Assembly (NCBI GenBank): GCA_903828455.1
Contig: CAIKMJ010000045.1
Coordinates: 61,176-125,175 of the forward strand
Direction of reading: 5' to 3'
Length of the DNA stretch: 64,000 bases
Source of the DNA: an uncultured Acidobacteriia bacterium
Lineage (GTDB): Bacteria > Acidobacteriota > Terriglobia > Bryobacterales > Bryobacteraceae
Every line of letters begins with the position of its first letter. Within the stretch, counting starts at the first letter, position 1. The translations under genes were made by a program, and so were the position numbers. The notes beneath the pieces are model-generated. The model worked only from the letters and a program-made list of their open reading frames with translations, did not search any database and had not been told where the DNA came from. Shown here in pieces: positions 1 through 9,398 of the stretch.

Positions 1-1621
1 GGTGTTCCTTGTGGAATCCATCCGCGACGCCTTGAGCAGACCACGGAACGGTCAGTTCATAACTTTGGCCGGCGTAGCGGAGGTCGGCGAAGCGCTGCAG
101 CGTGGCTCCGCGCAGATCTTTGTGAGCCTGTTTTTCCAGCTTTCGATAGCGAGTTTCGATATCGCGCGGGGATGAGCCGAGTGCGCCGGCGGAGTAGTCG
201 CGAGTGCGGTCGGCGAGGAGCATGCCGAGGGCGGAGAGGGCACCGGCGAGGCGCGGGACGATGACTGTGGTGACGCCGAGATCGTCGGCGAGTTCGCAGG
301 CGTGGAGTCCGCCGGAGCCGCCGAAGGCGACGAGGGGGAAGTCGCGCGGGTCTTCGCCGCGTTCGACCGAGACGGCACGAATTGCCCGCTCCATGTTGGA
401 ATTGGCGACGCGGATGATGGCGGCCGCGGCGTCGGCGAGTGTGAGTCCGAGGGCGGAAGCGATTCGGGCCACGGCGGCCTCGGAGCGCGCGAGGTCGAGC
501 TGCATTTCTCCGCCGACCAACTGATCGCGGCCGATGCGGCCGAGGACCACGTGGGCGTCGGTCACCGTGGCTTCCGTTCCTTGTCCATAGCAGGCAGGGC
601 CGGGGATGGAACCGGCGCTCTCGGGGCCGACGCGGAGGCTGCCGCCGTGATCGACGCGCGCGATAGAGCCCCCGCCCGCGCCGACGGTGTGGATATCGAG
701 CATGGGGACGCGCACCGGAAGATCGCCGATGCGGGCTTCAGTGGTGAGGCGCGGGTGGATGCCGGCGAGAGCGACGTCTGTTGAGGTGCCGCCCATGTCA
801 AAAGTCAGGGCGCGTTTGAAGCCGGAGAGGCGGGCGATTTCGACAGCGCCGACGATGCCGCCGGCCGGGCCGGAGAGGATGGTGCGGACAGCATGACGGC
901 GAGCTTCGGCAGCGGTGAGAAGTCCGCCGCTGGACTGCATGATGGCGACCGGATGCGGGCTGGCGGCTTCGAGGCGCGCGAGGTAACGGTCCATCAGCGG
1001 GCCGACGTAGGCGTTGATGACGGTGGTGGAGGCGCGCTCGTATTCGCGAAATTCGGGGGAGATTTCGCAGGAGGCGCAGACGTAAGGGACATCGAGCGCG
1101 TCGAGCAGCGCGCGTTCGTGCGTGTCGTTCTGATAAGAGTGCAGGAGGCAGATGGCGACCGATTCCGCGCCGCGCAGCTGCCTGCGGAGCTTTTCGATTG
1201 CGGCGGCGCGAAGGGGCGTGTGGATGGAGCCGTCAAACAAAATGCGTTCATCGACGCCCAGGCAGAGATCGCGCGGGACGAGCGGCGGGGTGAGGGAAGG
1301 CGTGAGGTTGTAGAGTTCGGGGCGGTTCTGGCGGCCGATGGCGATGATGTCTTCAAAGCCGCCGGTGGTCACAAATGCGGTACGTGCGCCCTTGCGTTCG
1401 AGCAGCGCGTTGGTGGCGACGGTGGAGCCATGGACGACATCTGTTCCCGCCACTGTTTTTCGATTTGCGGCGATGCGGGCGAGACCTTCGAGAATGACCG
1501 CGTCAGGCGCGGCCGGGTTGGAGCGAAGTTTGAAGGATTCGAGATGGCCGCCGGCTTCGTTGTCGTCATGGAGAACGACGAAGTCGGTGAAGGTGCCGCC
1601 GGAATCGATGCCGATGCGCAT
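1..1621 (-). CDS. hyuA: Hydantoinase A / N-methylhydantoinase-like protein (3' part missing)
   Basis: The frame is open from an ATG at 1621 to base 1, giving the first 540 residues. It opens with the phosphate-binding signature [11 protein letters not shown] (residues 3-13) and continues with [10 protein letters not shown] near residue 64, SGPAGG in the middle and [12 protein letters not shown] further on. This is the acetate/sugar kinase-like ATPase fold of the HyuA/5-oxoprolinase family. Family members hydrolyse cyclic amides such as hydantoins or 5-oxoproline with ATP, usually with a HyuB partner that would lie beyond the left edge. The substrate cannot be read from sequence. It is transcribed divergently from ilvD across a 65-bp gap. 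Confidence 0.88.
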   Translation of the reverse strand, partial: MRIGIDSGGTFTDFVVLHDDNEAGGHLESFKLRSNPAAPDAVILEGLARIAANRKTVAGTDVVHGSTVATNALLERKGARTAFVTTGGFEDIIAIGRQNRPELYNLTPSLTPPLVPRDLCLGVDERILFDGSIHTPLRAAAIEKLRRQLRGAESVAICLLHSYQNDTHERALLDALDVPYVCASCEISPEFREYERASTTVINAYVGPLMDRYLARLEAASPHPVAIMQSSGGLLTAAEARRHAVRTILSGPAGGIVGAVEIARLSGFKRALTFDMGGTSTDVALAGIHPRLTTEARIGDLPVRVPMLDIHTVGAGGGSIARVDHGGSLRVGPESAGSIPGPACYGQGTEATVTDAHVVLGRIGRDQLVGGEMQLDLARSEAAVARIASALGLTLADAAAAIIRVANSNMERAIRAVSVERGEDPRDFPLVAFGGSGGLHACELADDLGVTTVIVPRLAGALSALGMLLADRTRDYSAGALGSSPRDIETRYRKLEKQAHKDLRGATLQRFADLRYAGQSYELTVPWSAQGVADGFHKEH

Positions 1622-1647
1622 GGTCAGGGGCGCGCCGGGCGGCGCGT

Positions 1648-1670
1648 TGGTCCGTTACTTATAATGACAT
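1648..1670. promoter_or_regulatory. Possible shared -10 region of the hyuA/ilvD divergent promoters
   Basis: TATAAT lies at 1660-1665 in the 65-bp gap, 22 bp before the ilvD start. Read on the other strand the same bases give ATTATAA, suitably placed for the hyuA-like gene. No good -35 box is visible in the very GC-rich sequence on either side, so this is only a candidate. Confidence 0.3.
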
Positions 1671-1686
1671 TTTCCCCACATTTTCC

Positions 1687-3381
1687 ATGACACTCAAAAG
1701 CTACACGATCACGCAGGGCCGCGAACGCGCTGCCGCACGAAGCCAGCTGAAGGCGATCGGATTCACCGACGAAGATCTGAAGAAGCCGATTATCGGCGTG
1801 GCCAATACGTGGACCGAGACGATGCCGTGCAACTACAATCTGCGCGAGCTGGCCAAATACGTGAAGGAAGGCATCCGCAAAGCGGGCGGGACGCCGATGG
1901 AGTTCAACACCATTGCGATCTCGGACGGCATCACGATGGGCACCGAGGGCATGAAGGCTTCGCTGGTGAGCCGCGAGGTGATTGCCGATTCGATCGAACT
2001 GGTGTCGCGCGGTCATATGTTCGACGGCGTGGTGGCGCTGGTGGCCTGCGATAAAACGATCCCCGGCGCGGCGATGGCGATGCTGCGGCTGAATATTCCG
2101 GGCGTGATTCTGTATGGCGGATCGATTCTGCCGGGCAAGCACCACGGGGTGGACATCACGATCCAGGAAGTATTCGAAGCGATCGGCGCCAATGCCGCGG
2201 GCAAGATGAGCGACGCCGAACTGCTGGAGATCGAAAATGAAGCGTGCCCGGGCGCGGGCGCCTGCGGCGGCCAGTTCACGGCGAACACGATGGCGACGGT
2301 GATGGAACTGATCGGCCTTTCGCCCATGAATACGGCGGCTGTGCCGCAGGTCGACAAGCGCAAGGAAGATGTGGCGCGGCGCTGCGGCGAGGTGATCATG
2401 AACGCGGTGCAGAAGCAGCTTCTGCCGCGCGATATCTGCACCCTCACGGCGTTTGAGAACGCGATTGCGGGCGTTTCGGCAACGGGCGGCTCGACCAATG
2501 CGGTGCTGCATCTGCTGGCCATGGCGCGCGAGGCCGGCGTGAAGCTCGATATTGAAGCATTCCAGCGGATCAGCGAACGGGTGCCGATTTATGTGGACCT
2601 GAAGCCGGGCGGCAAGTATGTGGCGCAGGATGTGGATAAGGCCGGCGGCATCGGCGTGATCGCGCAGCGGCTGGTGGAGGGCAAGTTCGTGGATCCTTCC
2701 GCGATGACGTGCACGGGCGAGACGTTCGGCACGGAAGCGGCGAAGGCCGTGGAGACGCCGGGGCAGCCGGTGATTCATCCGATTTCGAATCCCGTGAAGC
2801 CGACCGGCGGACTGGGAATTCTGCGCGGATCGCTGGCGCCGGATGCGTGCGTGATCAAACTTTCCGGACACAGCAAGCGGAAGCACGTGGGACCGGCGCG
2901 CGTGTTCGATCGCGAAGAAGATGCGATGAAGGCCGTGATGGAAGGGCGGATCAATCCGAACGACGTGATTGTGATTCGCTACGAGGGTCCGCGCGGCGGG
3001 CCCGGCATGCGCGAAATGCTGGGCGTGACGAGCGCGGTGATCGGGGCTGGGCTTGGGAACTCGGTGGCGCTGCTCACCGACGGGCGCTTCAGCGGCGCCA
3101 CGCACGGGTTCATGATCGCGCACATTGCGCCGGAAGCGCAGGCGGGCGGGCCGATTGCCGCCGTGCAGGAAGGCGACCAGATTACGGTGGACGTGGATGC
3201 GGGCGAACTGAACCTCGACATCGCGGCCGATGAAATGGCGCGGCGCATGAAGGCGTGGACGGCACCGGAAGCGAAGTACAAGACCGGCGTGTTTGCCAAG
3301 TATTCGGCGCTGGTGGGATCGGCCTCGGAAGGCGCGGTGACGTCTTTCCCTGCCGCGTTGTCCGAGAAGACCCGCGCGTGA
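1687..3381 (+). CDS. ilvD: Dihydroxy-acid dehydratase
   Basis: A 564-residue IlvD of normal family length. It converts 2,3-dihydroxy-3-methylbutanoate or -pentanoate to the 2-keto acids in valine, isoleucine and pantothenate synthesis. Visible hallmarks are [13 protein letters not shown] near residue 37 (first cluster cysteine), [11 protein letters not shown] near residue 118 (second cysteine), [20 protein letters not shown] near residue 185 (third cysteine, with Mg-binding surroundings), [10 protein letters not shown], and [14 protein letters not shown] sequence near the C-terminus. These cysteines ligate the Fe-S cluster. The next gene starts inside the stop codon, so the two are translationally coupled. 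Confidence 0.97.
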   Translation: MTLKSYTITQGRERAAARSQLKAIGFTDEDLKKPIIGVANTWTETMPCNYNLRELAKYVKEGIRKAGGTPMEFNTIAISDGITMGTEGMKASLVSREVIADSIELVSRGHMFDGVVALVACDKTIPGAAMAMLRLNIPGVILYGGSILPGKHHGVDITIQEVFEAIGANAAGKMSDAELLEIENEACPGAGACGGQFTANTMATVMELIGLSPMNTAAVPQVDKRKEDVARRCGEVIMNAVQKQLLPRDICTLTAFENAIAGVSATGGSTNAVLHLLAMAREAGVKLDIEAFQRISERVPIYVDLKPGGKYVAQDVDKAGGIGVIAQRLVEGKFVDPSAMTCTGETFGTEAAKAVETPGQPVIHPISNPVKPTGGLGILRGSLAPDACVIKLSGHSKRKHVGPARVFDREEDAMKAVMEGRINPNDVIVIRYEGPRGGPGMREMLGVTSAVIGAGLGNSVALLTDGRFSGATHGFMIAHIAPEAQAGGPIAAVQEGDQITVDVDAGELNLDIAADEMARRMKAWTAPEAKYKTGVFAKYSALVGSASEGAVTSFPAALSEKTRA

Positions 3382-4160
3382 GGCTGCTGTTTGTCGGCGA
3401 CATCTTCGGCCATGCCGGGCGGCGGATTGTCGCCGATCATGTAAAAGATATTCGCGCCTCGCAGGGGATCGACGTGGTGATTGCCAACGTCGAAAACTCG
3501 GCGGCCGGGTTCGGCGTGACGCCGAGCGTGGCGGATGAGTTGTTCGGCTACGGCATCGATGTGATGACGTCGGGCAACCACATCTGGGACAAGCGCGACA
3601 TCTACGAATACTTCAAACGCCGGCCGCAGCTGCTGCGACCGGCGAACTATCCGGCGGGCGTGCCTGGCGCGGGCGTCTACATCCACGAAACGAAGACCGG
3701 CGCGCGGTGCGCGGTGATGAATCTGCAGGGCCGCGTGTACATGGCGCAGACGGATTGTCCGTTCCGCAAGGCGGATGAAATTCTGGCGGCGCTGCCGGCC
3801 GATGTGAAGGTGCGGTTTCTCGATTTTCACGCGGAAGTGACGAGCGAAAAGATGGCGATGGGCTGGTATCTGGACGGGCGCATCTCCGCAATGGTGGGGA
3901 CGCACACGCACATTCCGACCGCCGACACGCGAATTCTGCGGGGCGGCACGGCGTATCAGACTGACTGCGGGATGACCGGGCCGTACGATTCGGTAATCGG
4001 CGTGGAAAAAGACACGGTGCTGCAGAAATTTCTGACGGCGCAGCCGGCGCGAATGGAGCCGGCAAAAGGCGGCGTGGAACTGCACTCGGTCATCGTGGAT
4101 GTGGATGAGACGACCGGCAAGGCCGTTGAAGCCAGACGCCACACCGTACGCGGCGACTAA
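3378..4160 (+). CDS. YmdB/TIGR00282-type metallophosphoesterase
   Basis: 260 residues from a GTG at 3378 that overlaps the ilvD stop by 4 bp (GTGA). Metal-binding motifs follow the family order: [10 protein letters not shown] at the N-terminus, [23 protein letters not shown], and [12 protein letters not shown] near residue 175. Proteins of this family hydrolyse 2',3'- or 3',5'-cyclic nucleotides with two metal ions and influence RNA turnover in Bacillus (YmdB). The coupling to ilvD suggests co-transcription, but no functional link to branched-chain amino acid synthesis is evident. Confidence 0.92.
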   Translation: MRLLFVGDIFGHAGRRIVADHVKDIRASQGIDVVIANVENSAAGFGVTPSVADELFGYGIDVMTSGNHIWDKRDIYEYFKRRPQLLRPANYPAGVPGAGVYIHETKTGARCAVMNLQGRVYMAQTDCPFRKADEILAALPADVKVRFLDFHAEVTSEKMAMGWYLDGRISAMVGTHTHIPTADTRILRGGTAYQTDCGMTGPYDSVIGVEKDTVLQKFLTAQPARMEPAKGGVELHSVIVDVDETTGKAVEARRHTVRGD

Positions 4161-4175
4161 TCCCGGCCGGATGCG

Positions 4176-7100
4176 CTATTTGGCCTTGACGTAAATCTGC
4201 ACGGGACGGCCGACGCCACCGCCGCCGCTGGCTACGCTGCCCTGAATCACAATCACCTGCGTTGGGTTGGTCGGGGTGGTGATCACCGTATCGGGAATCT
4301 GCACGTTGACCTGCCAGACGCCCACGAGCGTGGGGGCAACGCCCGCATACTTAATTGCGCTGGGCAGGACCGCGCCGCCCGGCCCCATGATGACAATCGG
4401 TATCTGCGCGGTCTGCGCCGCCTTACCGGGGACGTCGCCGTCGGGAACGCCGGCGATAAAGCCCTCCCCGGTGCCGAACAACTGGATCACGGTGCCCTGG
4501 GCCGCCGGGTTCGTCGCGGTATTCAGCGTATTGTCCTGATTGAGTGCGGAAGCAGCGCCGATGCCGTTTCCTGCCTGCGTAAACAGGCCCGGAGCGACAG
4601 AATTTGTGGCCATGGTGGCATCGCCGAGGATGCGGCCGGTGGCGACCTCCAGAACCTGAACATCGACGGTCCCGGTCTGCGGCGTTCCCATCGGCACCTG
4701 GAAATTGATCTGGTTGGCGTCGGCGTAGAACAACGGAACCGGAGAGCCGTTGATCAATACCTGTATGCCATTCAGCGTTCTGGGCAACGGCAGAGATGTG
4801 GCCTGCGCAGGCTTGCCGCCAAACTGATTTTTATTGCCCTGCGAGAACATGGCGGAGATCATGCCCGGCGCAAGGACATTGTTGAAGAGAAAATTCGCGG
4901 CATTCACGGCCCCGAGTCCGGGGTAAAAAATGGTGACGCGGCTCGACGAATCGGCCACGAAGAGGTCGCCCCACTCATCTTCCACCGAGGTGAGCACGCC
5001 GGCGGCATTCTGAATCGTGGCATTGGGCACGAAGCCGCTGGCGGCGAGCAGCACGAACGGCTGGTAGCGTACCGACTGTCCGGTCCCGGCGTCGGAGACC
5101 CAAATATCTCCCGTGGGCGCGTTGACAAATACGCCATCCGGGCTGCTGAGGCCGTTGGTCAGCGAGACAGCGGCAAAGGGGTTCACGGCGGCGGTGGGCG
5201 CTCCGTCAAAGATCAGGACGCGGCCGTTCCCGGTATCGGCAACGTAGAGCCGGTCGTCGCCATCGGTCGAAATATGCCGCGGCGCGTTCAGTTGATTGAG
5301 GCCGGTGCCGGCGATGCTGGAAGTGAAACCGGCCTGACCGAAAACATTGGAAGCGGATTGTCCGGATACGAAATCGGAAGATTTGCCGGCGAAGTAAAGC
5401 ACGCGGTTCAGCGAGATGTCGGAAACCAACAGGCCGTGGTCGCTGGCGAAGGCCAGACCGTAAGGCTGGGACATGGTTCGGGCCGAAGCATCCGAGATCC
5501 GGGCGGCGTTGAAATTCAGCTGACCGAGGACAAGATCGGCGGCCATCGGCGTTCCGGCCACGTATTTGGCAAAAGGCTGGGGAAAGCGCAGGACGCGGCC
5601 GTTACCCGTATCGGCGACGTAGAGGTTGCCGGACGAATCGACGGTGAGGCCTATGGGGAAGGCGAGGCCCGAGGCGTTCGGGGAATTGGGGCTGCCGGAC
5701 GGGTAGTTTTCCACGGTGTGCTGGAAGTCCGGCTGGCCGATCACGATATCGGCCTTCTGGCCGGGCTGCAGATTGCGGAGGTCGTTGAAGCCCAGGATGC
5801 GGTGGTTGTAAGTATCGGCAACGTACAGATGCGGCGGCGTGGAATTCAGGTCGATAGCGAGGCCGGCGTAGGCCGCGGTGCCTCCATTGGTGAAGTTAAA
5901 TTCACGGCCCTCAACCAGGTTGGGCGCGTTGAACGCCATACCGTCCTGCCCGAGCACACGCGCGGCGGCGGAAAAAGCACCGTTCCGGTACGGCAACACG
6001 ACGACTCGCTGATTCAGGTCGTCGACAACGTAAAGCTCATTGTTCAGAAATGCGGCGGCGGAGGGGGCATCCAGCGTAGACGCCGAGGGCAGCCCCCCCT
6101 GGTTGGCCGCGCCGCTGGAAAAATCCGGCTGTCCGGCTACTTGTATAGCGGCCTGGTAGGTCCCGGCATTCCACTGTTCGACCGGAGGAAAAACAAGGAT
6201 GCGATTATTCACCGGATCGCAAACGCCCAGCGATGAACCGATCGGAAAGAGCCCGCCGAGAGCCTGCGCGAACTGGAATTCACTGATTACCGGCGGCTGC
6301 GGCGAATCGTTATCGACACCCAGCAGGCGCGAAGCGGCAATTCCGGTGGAAAACGGGGGATTCCACATCAGAACGCGCGCACGGCGCGTCCCGGGAGATT
6401 CGGCCACGAACAGGCGGCCGGCACTGTCGAAGGTAATGCCTGTTGGTCCCTGGATGGCCGTCAGGGAAAGGCTGGGATTGCCGGAGGGAACGTTATAGGT
6501 GCCCGTGACAAAGTCGGTTTGCCCCAGCACGATATCGGCGGCGGGTCCGGACGAAGCATTGGGTCCAAGGACTTTGGCATTAAAGCGGAGAACGCGATTG
6601 TTGCCGACATCCGATACCCACAAATTGCCGGAAGCATCGAAGGTCAGGTAAGAAACGGCGACCCCGGCGGTGGTGGAGAAAGAGAGGGTCGAAGCCGAAA
6701 TTCCGCCCTGGTTGGCTCCGTTGGTGGAAAAAGACGGCTGTCCTACTACCAGATCCGGCACCTCGGAACCGGCGGGCTGGGCAAACGGCTGCGGGAAACG
6801 GAGAATGCGGTTATTGCCGGAATCATTCACGTAAAGATTGCCGGAAGCATCGACGGCAAGACCGGTTGGACTTTTCAGCCCGGCCGACCGCGTGTGTCCC
6901 GGCCCCTGCGCGAGTGTGGTCACAAAATCGGGCTGCCCGATCACGATGTCCGCCTTCTGGCCATTTAAAAAGCCGGCCGCGTTGCGGAACCCGAGGACCC
7001 GGTTGTTGCCGGTATCGGCCACATAGAGAGCGGCCGGACTGGTGCTGGCATCGAGCGCCAGCGACTGGGGTCCGAAAAATTCGCGGCCTTCCACCAGGTT

Positions 7101-7232
7101 CGGGTTGGCATTGGTGAGCTGCAGGGTCGTTTGGCCGATCACCCGTGTGGGAGAAGGATTCAGCGTGATCTGCGCCAGCGATTGAGCAAGGCAGAACGTG
7201 ACAGAGAGGAAAAGATAACGACCGGTTTTCAT
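4176..7232 (-). CDS. Secreted NHL-repeat protein with Solibacter-type C-terminal domain
   Basis: 1018 residues starting at the ATG at 7232, chosen because it gives a clean signal peptide (MKTGRYLFLSVTFCLAQSLAQ without the upstream arginine-rich extension). The body holds at least eight NHL-type repeats of the form GLAVDASGNLYVNDSGNNRI, which fold as a beta-propeller. The last 250 residues (from about ISAMFSQGNKN through NGSPVPLFYADANQINFQVP) match the C-terminal domain described from Solibacter proteins (TIGR03437), found in many secreted acidobacterial proteins. The role is unknown; it is probably cell-surface or extracellular. The gene is convergent with the phosphodiesterase gene, 15 bp apart. 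Confidence 0.9.
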   Translation of the reverse strand: MKTGRYLFLSVTFCLAQSLAQITLNPSPTRVIGQTTLQLTNANPNLVEGREFFGPQSLALDASTSPAALYVADTGNNRVLGFRNAAGFLNGQKADIVIGQPDFVTTLAQGPGHTRSAGLKSPTGLAVDASGNLYVNDSGNNRILRFPQPFAQPAGSEVPDLVVGQPSFSTNGANQGGISASTLSFSTTAGVAVSYLTFDASGNLWVSDVGNNRVLRFNAKVLGPNASSGPAADIVLGQTDFVTGTYNVPSGNPSLSLTAIQGPTGITFDSAGRLFVAESPGTRRARVLMWNPPFSTGIAASRLLGVDNDSPQPPVISEFQFAQALGGLFPIGSSLGVCDPVNNRILVFPPVEQWNAGTYQAAIQVAGQPDFSSGAANQGGLPSASTLDAPSAAAFLNNELYVVDDLNQRVVVLPYRNGAFSAAARVLGQDGMAFNAPNLVEGREFNFTNGGTAAYAGLAIDLNSTPPHLYVADTYNHRILGFNDLRNLQPGQKADIVIGQPDFQHTVENYPSGSPNSPNASGLAFPIGLTVDSSGNLYVADTGNGRVLRFPQPFAKYVAGTPMAADLVLGQLNFNAARISDASARTMSQPYGLAFASDHGLLVSDISLNRVLYFAGKSSDFVSGQSASNVFGQAGFTSSIAGTGLNQLNAPRHISTDGDDRLYVADTGNGRVLIFDGAPTAAVNPFAAVSLTNGLSSPDGVFVNAPTGDIWVSDAGTGQSVRYQPFVLLAASGFVPNATIQNAAGVLTSVEDEWGDLFVADSSSRVTIFYPGLGAVNAANFLFNNVLAPGMISAMFSQGNKNQFGGKPAQATSLPLPRTLNGIQVLINGSPVPLFYADANQINFQVPMGTPQTGTVDVQVLEVATGRILGDATMATNSVAPGLFTQAGNGIGAASALNQDNTLNTATNPAAQGTVIQLFGTGEGFIAGVPDGDVPGKAAQTAQIPIVIMGPGGAVLPSAIKYAGVAPTLVGVWQVNVQIPDTVITTPTNPTQVIVIQGSVASGGGGVGRPVQIYVKAK

Positions 7233-7414
7233 GAGACGGGGCGGCACGTGGCGAGCCGAAAGAAAACGAAACGAGGTTCGCGCATTCTGCACTGTTTACA
7301 TGGTCGCATCCCGAAGGCGGCTCGCGCTATATCGCTTTCGTCAATGCCCGGGCGAGGGCGGCGAGCAGGCCGGGGGCCCGGCGGGGCGGAGCGAGGCGTT
7401 CGATAAACTGGGGG

Positions 7415-8185
7415 TTGCGCGTATCCGCCGTCAGCTATCTCAATACATGGCCGCTGGTGTGGGGCTTCCTGCACGGTCCCCAGAAGGGCCGGTTCGATTT
7501 TCAGTTCGACCTTCCGGCCCAGTGCGCGGACGCAGTGGGAAGCGGGGCTGCGGATATTGGCATTGTGCCGTGCGCGGAACTGGACCGGCTGGGGCTCGAT
7601 TATCTGCCGGATGTGGGCATCGCCTGCGAGGGCGAGGTTCGGACGATCCTTCTGATTTCGCGGCGGCCAATTCGGGAGATTCGGACGATTTCGCTCGATT
7701 CGAGTTCCCGGACGTCGGTGGCGCTGACGCGGATTCTGCTGGCGGAGAAGTACGGTGTGAGGCCGGAGATCCGGCGGCAGAAGCCGGTGCTGGAAGAGAT
7801 GCTGGAGGTTTCCGACGCGGCGCTGATTATCGGGGACCCGGCGCTGCGGATCGACCCGGCTTCCCTGCCCTGGGAGTGCCTGGACCTGGGCGCGGAATGG
7901 GTGGCCTGGACGGGATTACCGATGGTGTTTGCGGTGTGGGCCGGCAGGAAGCCGGTGCTGACTGCGGACGTGGCGGCGGAATTCCGGGCGTCGCGGGAGT
8001 GGAGCCGGAGCCGGGTGGATGAAATGGTGAAGATGGCGGCGGCCGAGCGGAACTTCGACGAACAACTGGTACGGCGGTATTTCACCGAATATATTCGGTA
8101 TGAACTGGGGCCCCGGCATATCGAAGGGCTGGAGACGTTCCGACGCTTTGTGCGGCAGTTGGCACCGATCACGGTGACTGCATGA
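7415..8185 (+). CDS. mqnA: Chorismate dehydratase MqnA (menaquinone, futalosine pathway)
   Basis: 256 residues from a TTG at 7415, the only start giving the conserved N-terminus RVSAVSYLNTWPL. The periplasmic-binding-protein-like MqnA fold is recognisable from SYLNTWPL, the segment around residue 45 (ADIGIVPCAEL), TISLDSSSRTSVALTRILL and IIGDPALR. MqnA dehydrates chorismate to 3-enolpyruvoyl-benzoate, the first committed step of futalosine-dependent menaquinone synthesis. The rest of the pathway is not in this window. Confidence 0.92.
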   Translation: MRVSAVSYLNTWPLVWGFLHGPQKGRFDFQFDLPAQCADAVGSGAADIGIVPCAELDRLGLDYLPDVGIACEGEVRTILLISRRPIREIRTISLDSSSRTSVALTRILLAEKYGVRPEIRRQKPVLEEMLEVSDAALIIGDPALRIDPASLPWECLDLGAEWVAWTGLPMVFAVWAGRKPVLTADVAAEFRASREWSRSRVDEMVKMAAAERNFDEQLVRRYFTEYIRYELGPRHIEGLETFRRFVRQLAPITVTA

Positions 8186-8216
8186 AGGTCTTGAGGATAG
8201 AAAATACGGCGAATGT

Positions 8217-8245
8217 TTGATCGGTAACAGGGTGTGTTGTAAACT
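8217..8245 (+). promoter_or_regulatory. Sigma-70-type promoter of the tRNA-Asn gene
   Basis: TTGATC at 8217-8222 and TAAACT at 8240-8245 are separated by exactly 17 bp and lie 26 bp before the first tRNA base. This is the expected position for a housekeeping promoter of a single tRNA gene. Confidence 0.6.
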
Positions 8246-8271
8246 GTAAAGAGTTTCGCTTCTTCAGTTGC

Positions 8272-8346
<75 letters not shown>

Positions 8347-8707
8347 AATTGTTTATTCGCACTGATTTAGCTGCCCGCTGGTTGACGCTTCGACCGCTCG
8401 TCTTGCCCTAGTCTTTCGAAGAACTTACGTCTCCGTTCGTCTCTCCATTTCGAGCCAGTCTCGCTCGGCCCTCCAACCCCGCCCCCGTTCCACACCTTCC
8501 CATCGCCCGTTCTCACCGTCTCTGTTCCCGATTCTTTGAGTTGGTTAACGCCCGCGCGAAGTCGGAGACCCCGAGTAAGACATATTCCACGATCCCTGCG
8601 TATATAGTCATCGAACGCGGAAAATAGCCCGCGTCGATTCACCCCACCAGACGGCGCATCGACCGCAAAGCGGACATCGTCGTGGGTGGCCTCCAAGGAG
8701 ACCGCTC
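8347..8707. other. Non-coding leader between tRNA-Asn and the integration module
   Basis: No convincing gene is seen. The stretch holds a promoter-like element at 8577-8606, a 6-bp hairpin after it (ACGCGG at 8615-8620 with CCGCGT at 8629-8634) and the Shine-Dalgarno sequence AAGGAG at 8694-8699. The attachment site for the serine recombinase may also lie here. Confidence 0.5.
8577..8606 (+). promoter_or_regulatory. Promoter-like element driving the integration module
   Basis: AAGACA at 8577-8582 and TATATA at 8601-8606 are 18 bp apart. The 13-mer TGCGTATATAGTC around the -10 recurs exactly at 31121-31133, where a GAGACA box sits at the same 18-bp distance. The repetition of both boxes with identical spacing supports a real, element-specific promoter. 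The first gene starts about 100 bp downstream. Confidence 0.55.
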
Positions 8708-8857
8708 ATGAACGACCGCGACCCGGATCGCGCCGAGGCAATCCACCAGATCGCCAGTGTTCTCGCCGCTGCCTACGTGCTTCTTCGCTTCCCCGAACCC
8801 GCGCAGAAGGCGGTTGACTGTCCGGAGACGAAGAGTGACTCATGGACTGTCGGTTAA
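8708..8857 (+). CDS. Small protein of the integration module, unknown function
   Basis: 49 residues from an ATG at 8708 preceded by AAGGAG at a good distance. The first half (residues 1-30) is a likely amphipathic helix with DPDRAEAIHQIASVLAAAY; nothing identifies a family. It overlaps the 5' end of the DUF2924 gene if that gene starts at 8835, suggesting translational coupling within the recombinase operon. Confidence 0.6.
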   Translation: MNDRDPDRAEAIHQIASVLAAAYVLLRFPEPAQKAVDCPETKSDSWTVG

Positions 8858-9398
8858 CACCGTGAAAACAGAGACAAAACGATCAACAACCCTGCGGGAA
8901 GAAATCGAGGCGCTGCGCCACATGACCACTGGCCAGCTGAAGGAGAAGTACCGCGCCGTCTTCGGCGAAGCGAGCCGGTCGAATCATAAGCAGTTCCTGT
9001 TCCGGCGCATCGCGTGGCGCATTCAGGCCAACGCCGAAGGCGGCCTCTCGGAGCGGGCCCGGAAGCGAGCCCTTGAGATCGCGAGCGACGCAGACCTCCG
9101 AATACGGGCACCGAAGAATTTTCTGAAAGCGGAACTGGATGAAAGCCGTGTTCTGGAAGCCCGCGTTGCGCCCACCGAGGACCCGCGCCTCCCGATGCCC
9201 GGCACCGATCTGGTGCGGCGCTACCGGGGCAAAGACATCGTCGTGCGAGTCCGGGAGGAAGGCGGCTTCGAGTACGACGGCCACATCCACCGCTCCCTCA
9301 GTTCCGCCGTGCGCGAAGCTACCGGCACGCAGTGGAACGGGTTCTCGTTTTTCGGGCTGGGCGTGAAGCCGGGGAGGAAAAATGGCCGCCGCAATTAA
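8835..9398 (+). CDS. DUF2924 domain protein
   Basis: About 187 residues. The GTG at 8835 is chosen because GGAG (8824-8827) lies 7 nt upstream; a GTG at 8862 is an alternative. The conserved core TLREEIEALRHMTTGQLKEKY, then FLFRRIAWRIQ, and later LVRRYRGKDIVVRV with GFEYDGHIHRSLSSAVREATG, is typical of DUF2924. From memory, such proteins recur directly upstream of recombinase genes in phages and integrated elements; a role in recombination is inferred from that position only. Its last 17 bp overlap the recombinase start. Confidence 0.85.
   Translation: MTHGLSVNTVKTETKRSTTLREEIEALRHMTTGQLKEKYRAVFGEASRSNHKQFLFRRIAWRIQANAEGGLSERARKRALEIASDADLRIRAPKNFLKAELDESRVLEARVAPTEDPRLPMPGTDLVRRYRGKDIVVRVREEGGFEYDGHIHRSLSSAVREATGTQWNGFSFFGLGVKPGRKNGRRN

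Noticed and set aside
1624..3123. 499-codon open frame opposite ilvD
   Set aside because: It is the antisense frame of a GC-rich gene; composition is histidine/arginine-rich and no family is recognisable, while ilvD itself is certain.
8367..8696. 109-codon minus-strand frame between tRNA and integration module
   Set aside because: It covers the promoter-like element and leader, lacks protein-like features and has no clear Shine-Dalgarno sequence.
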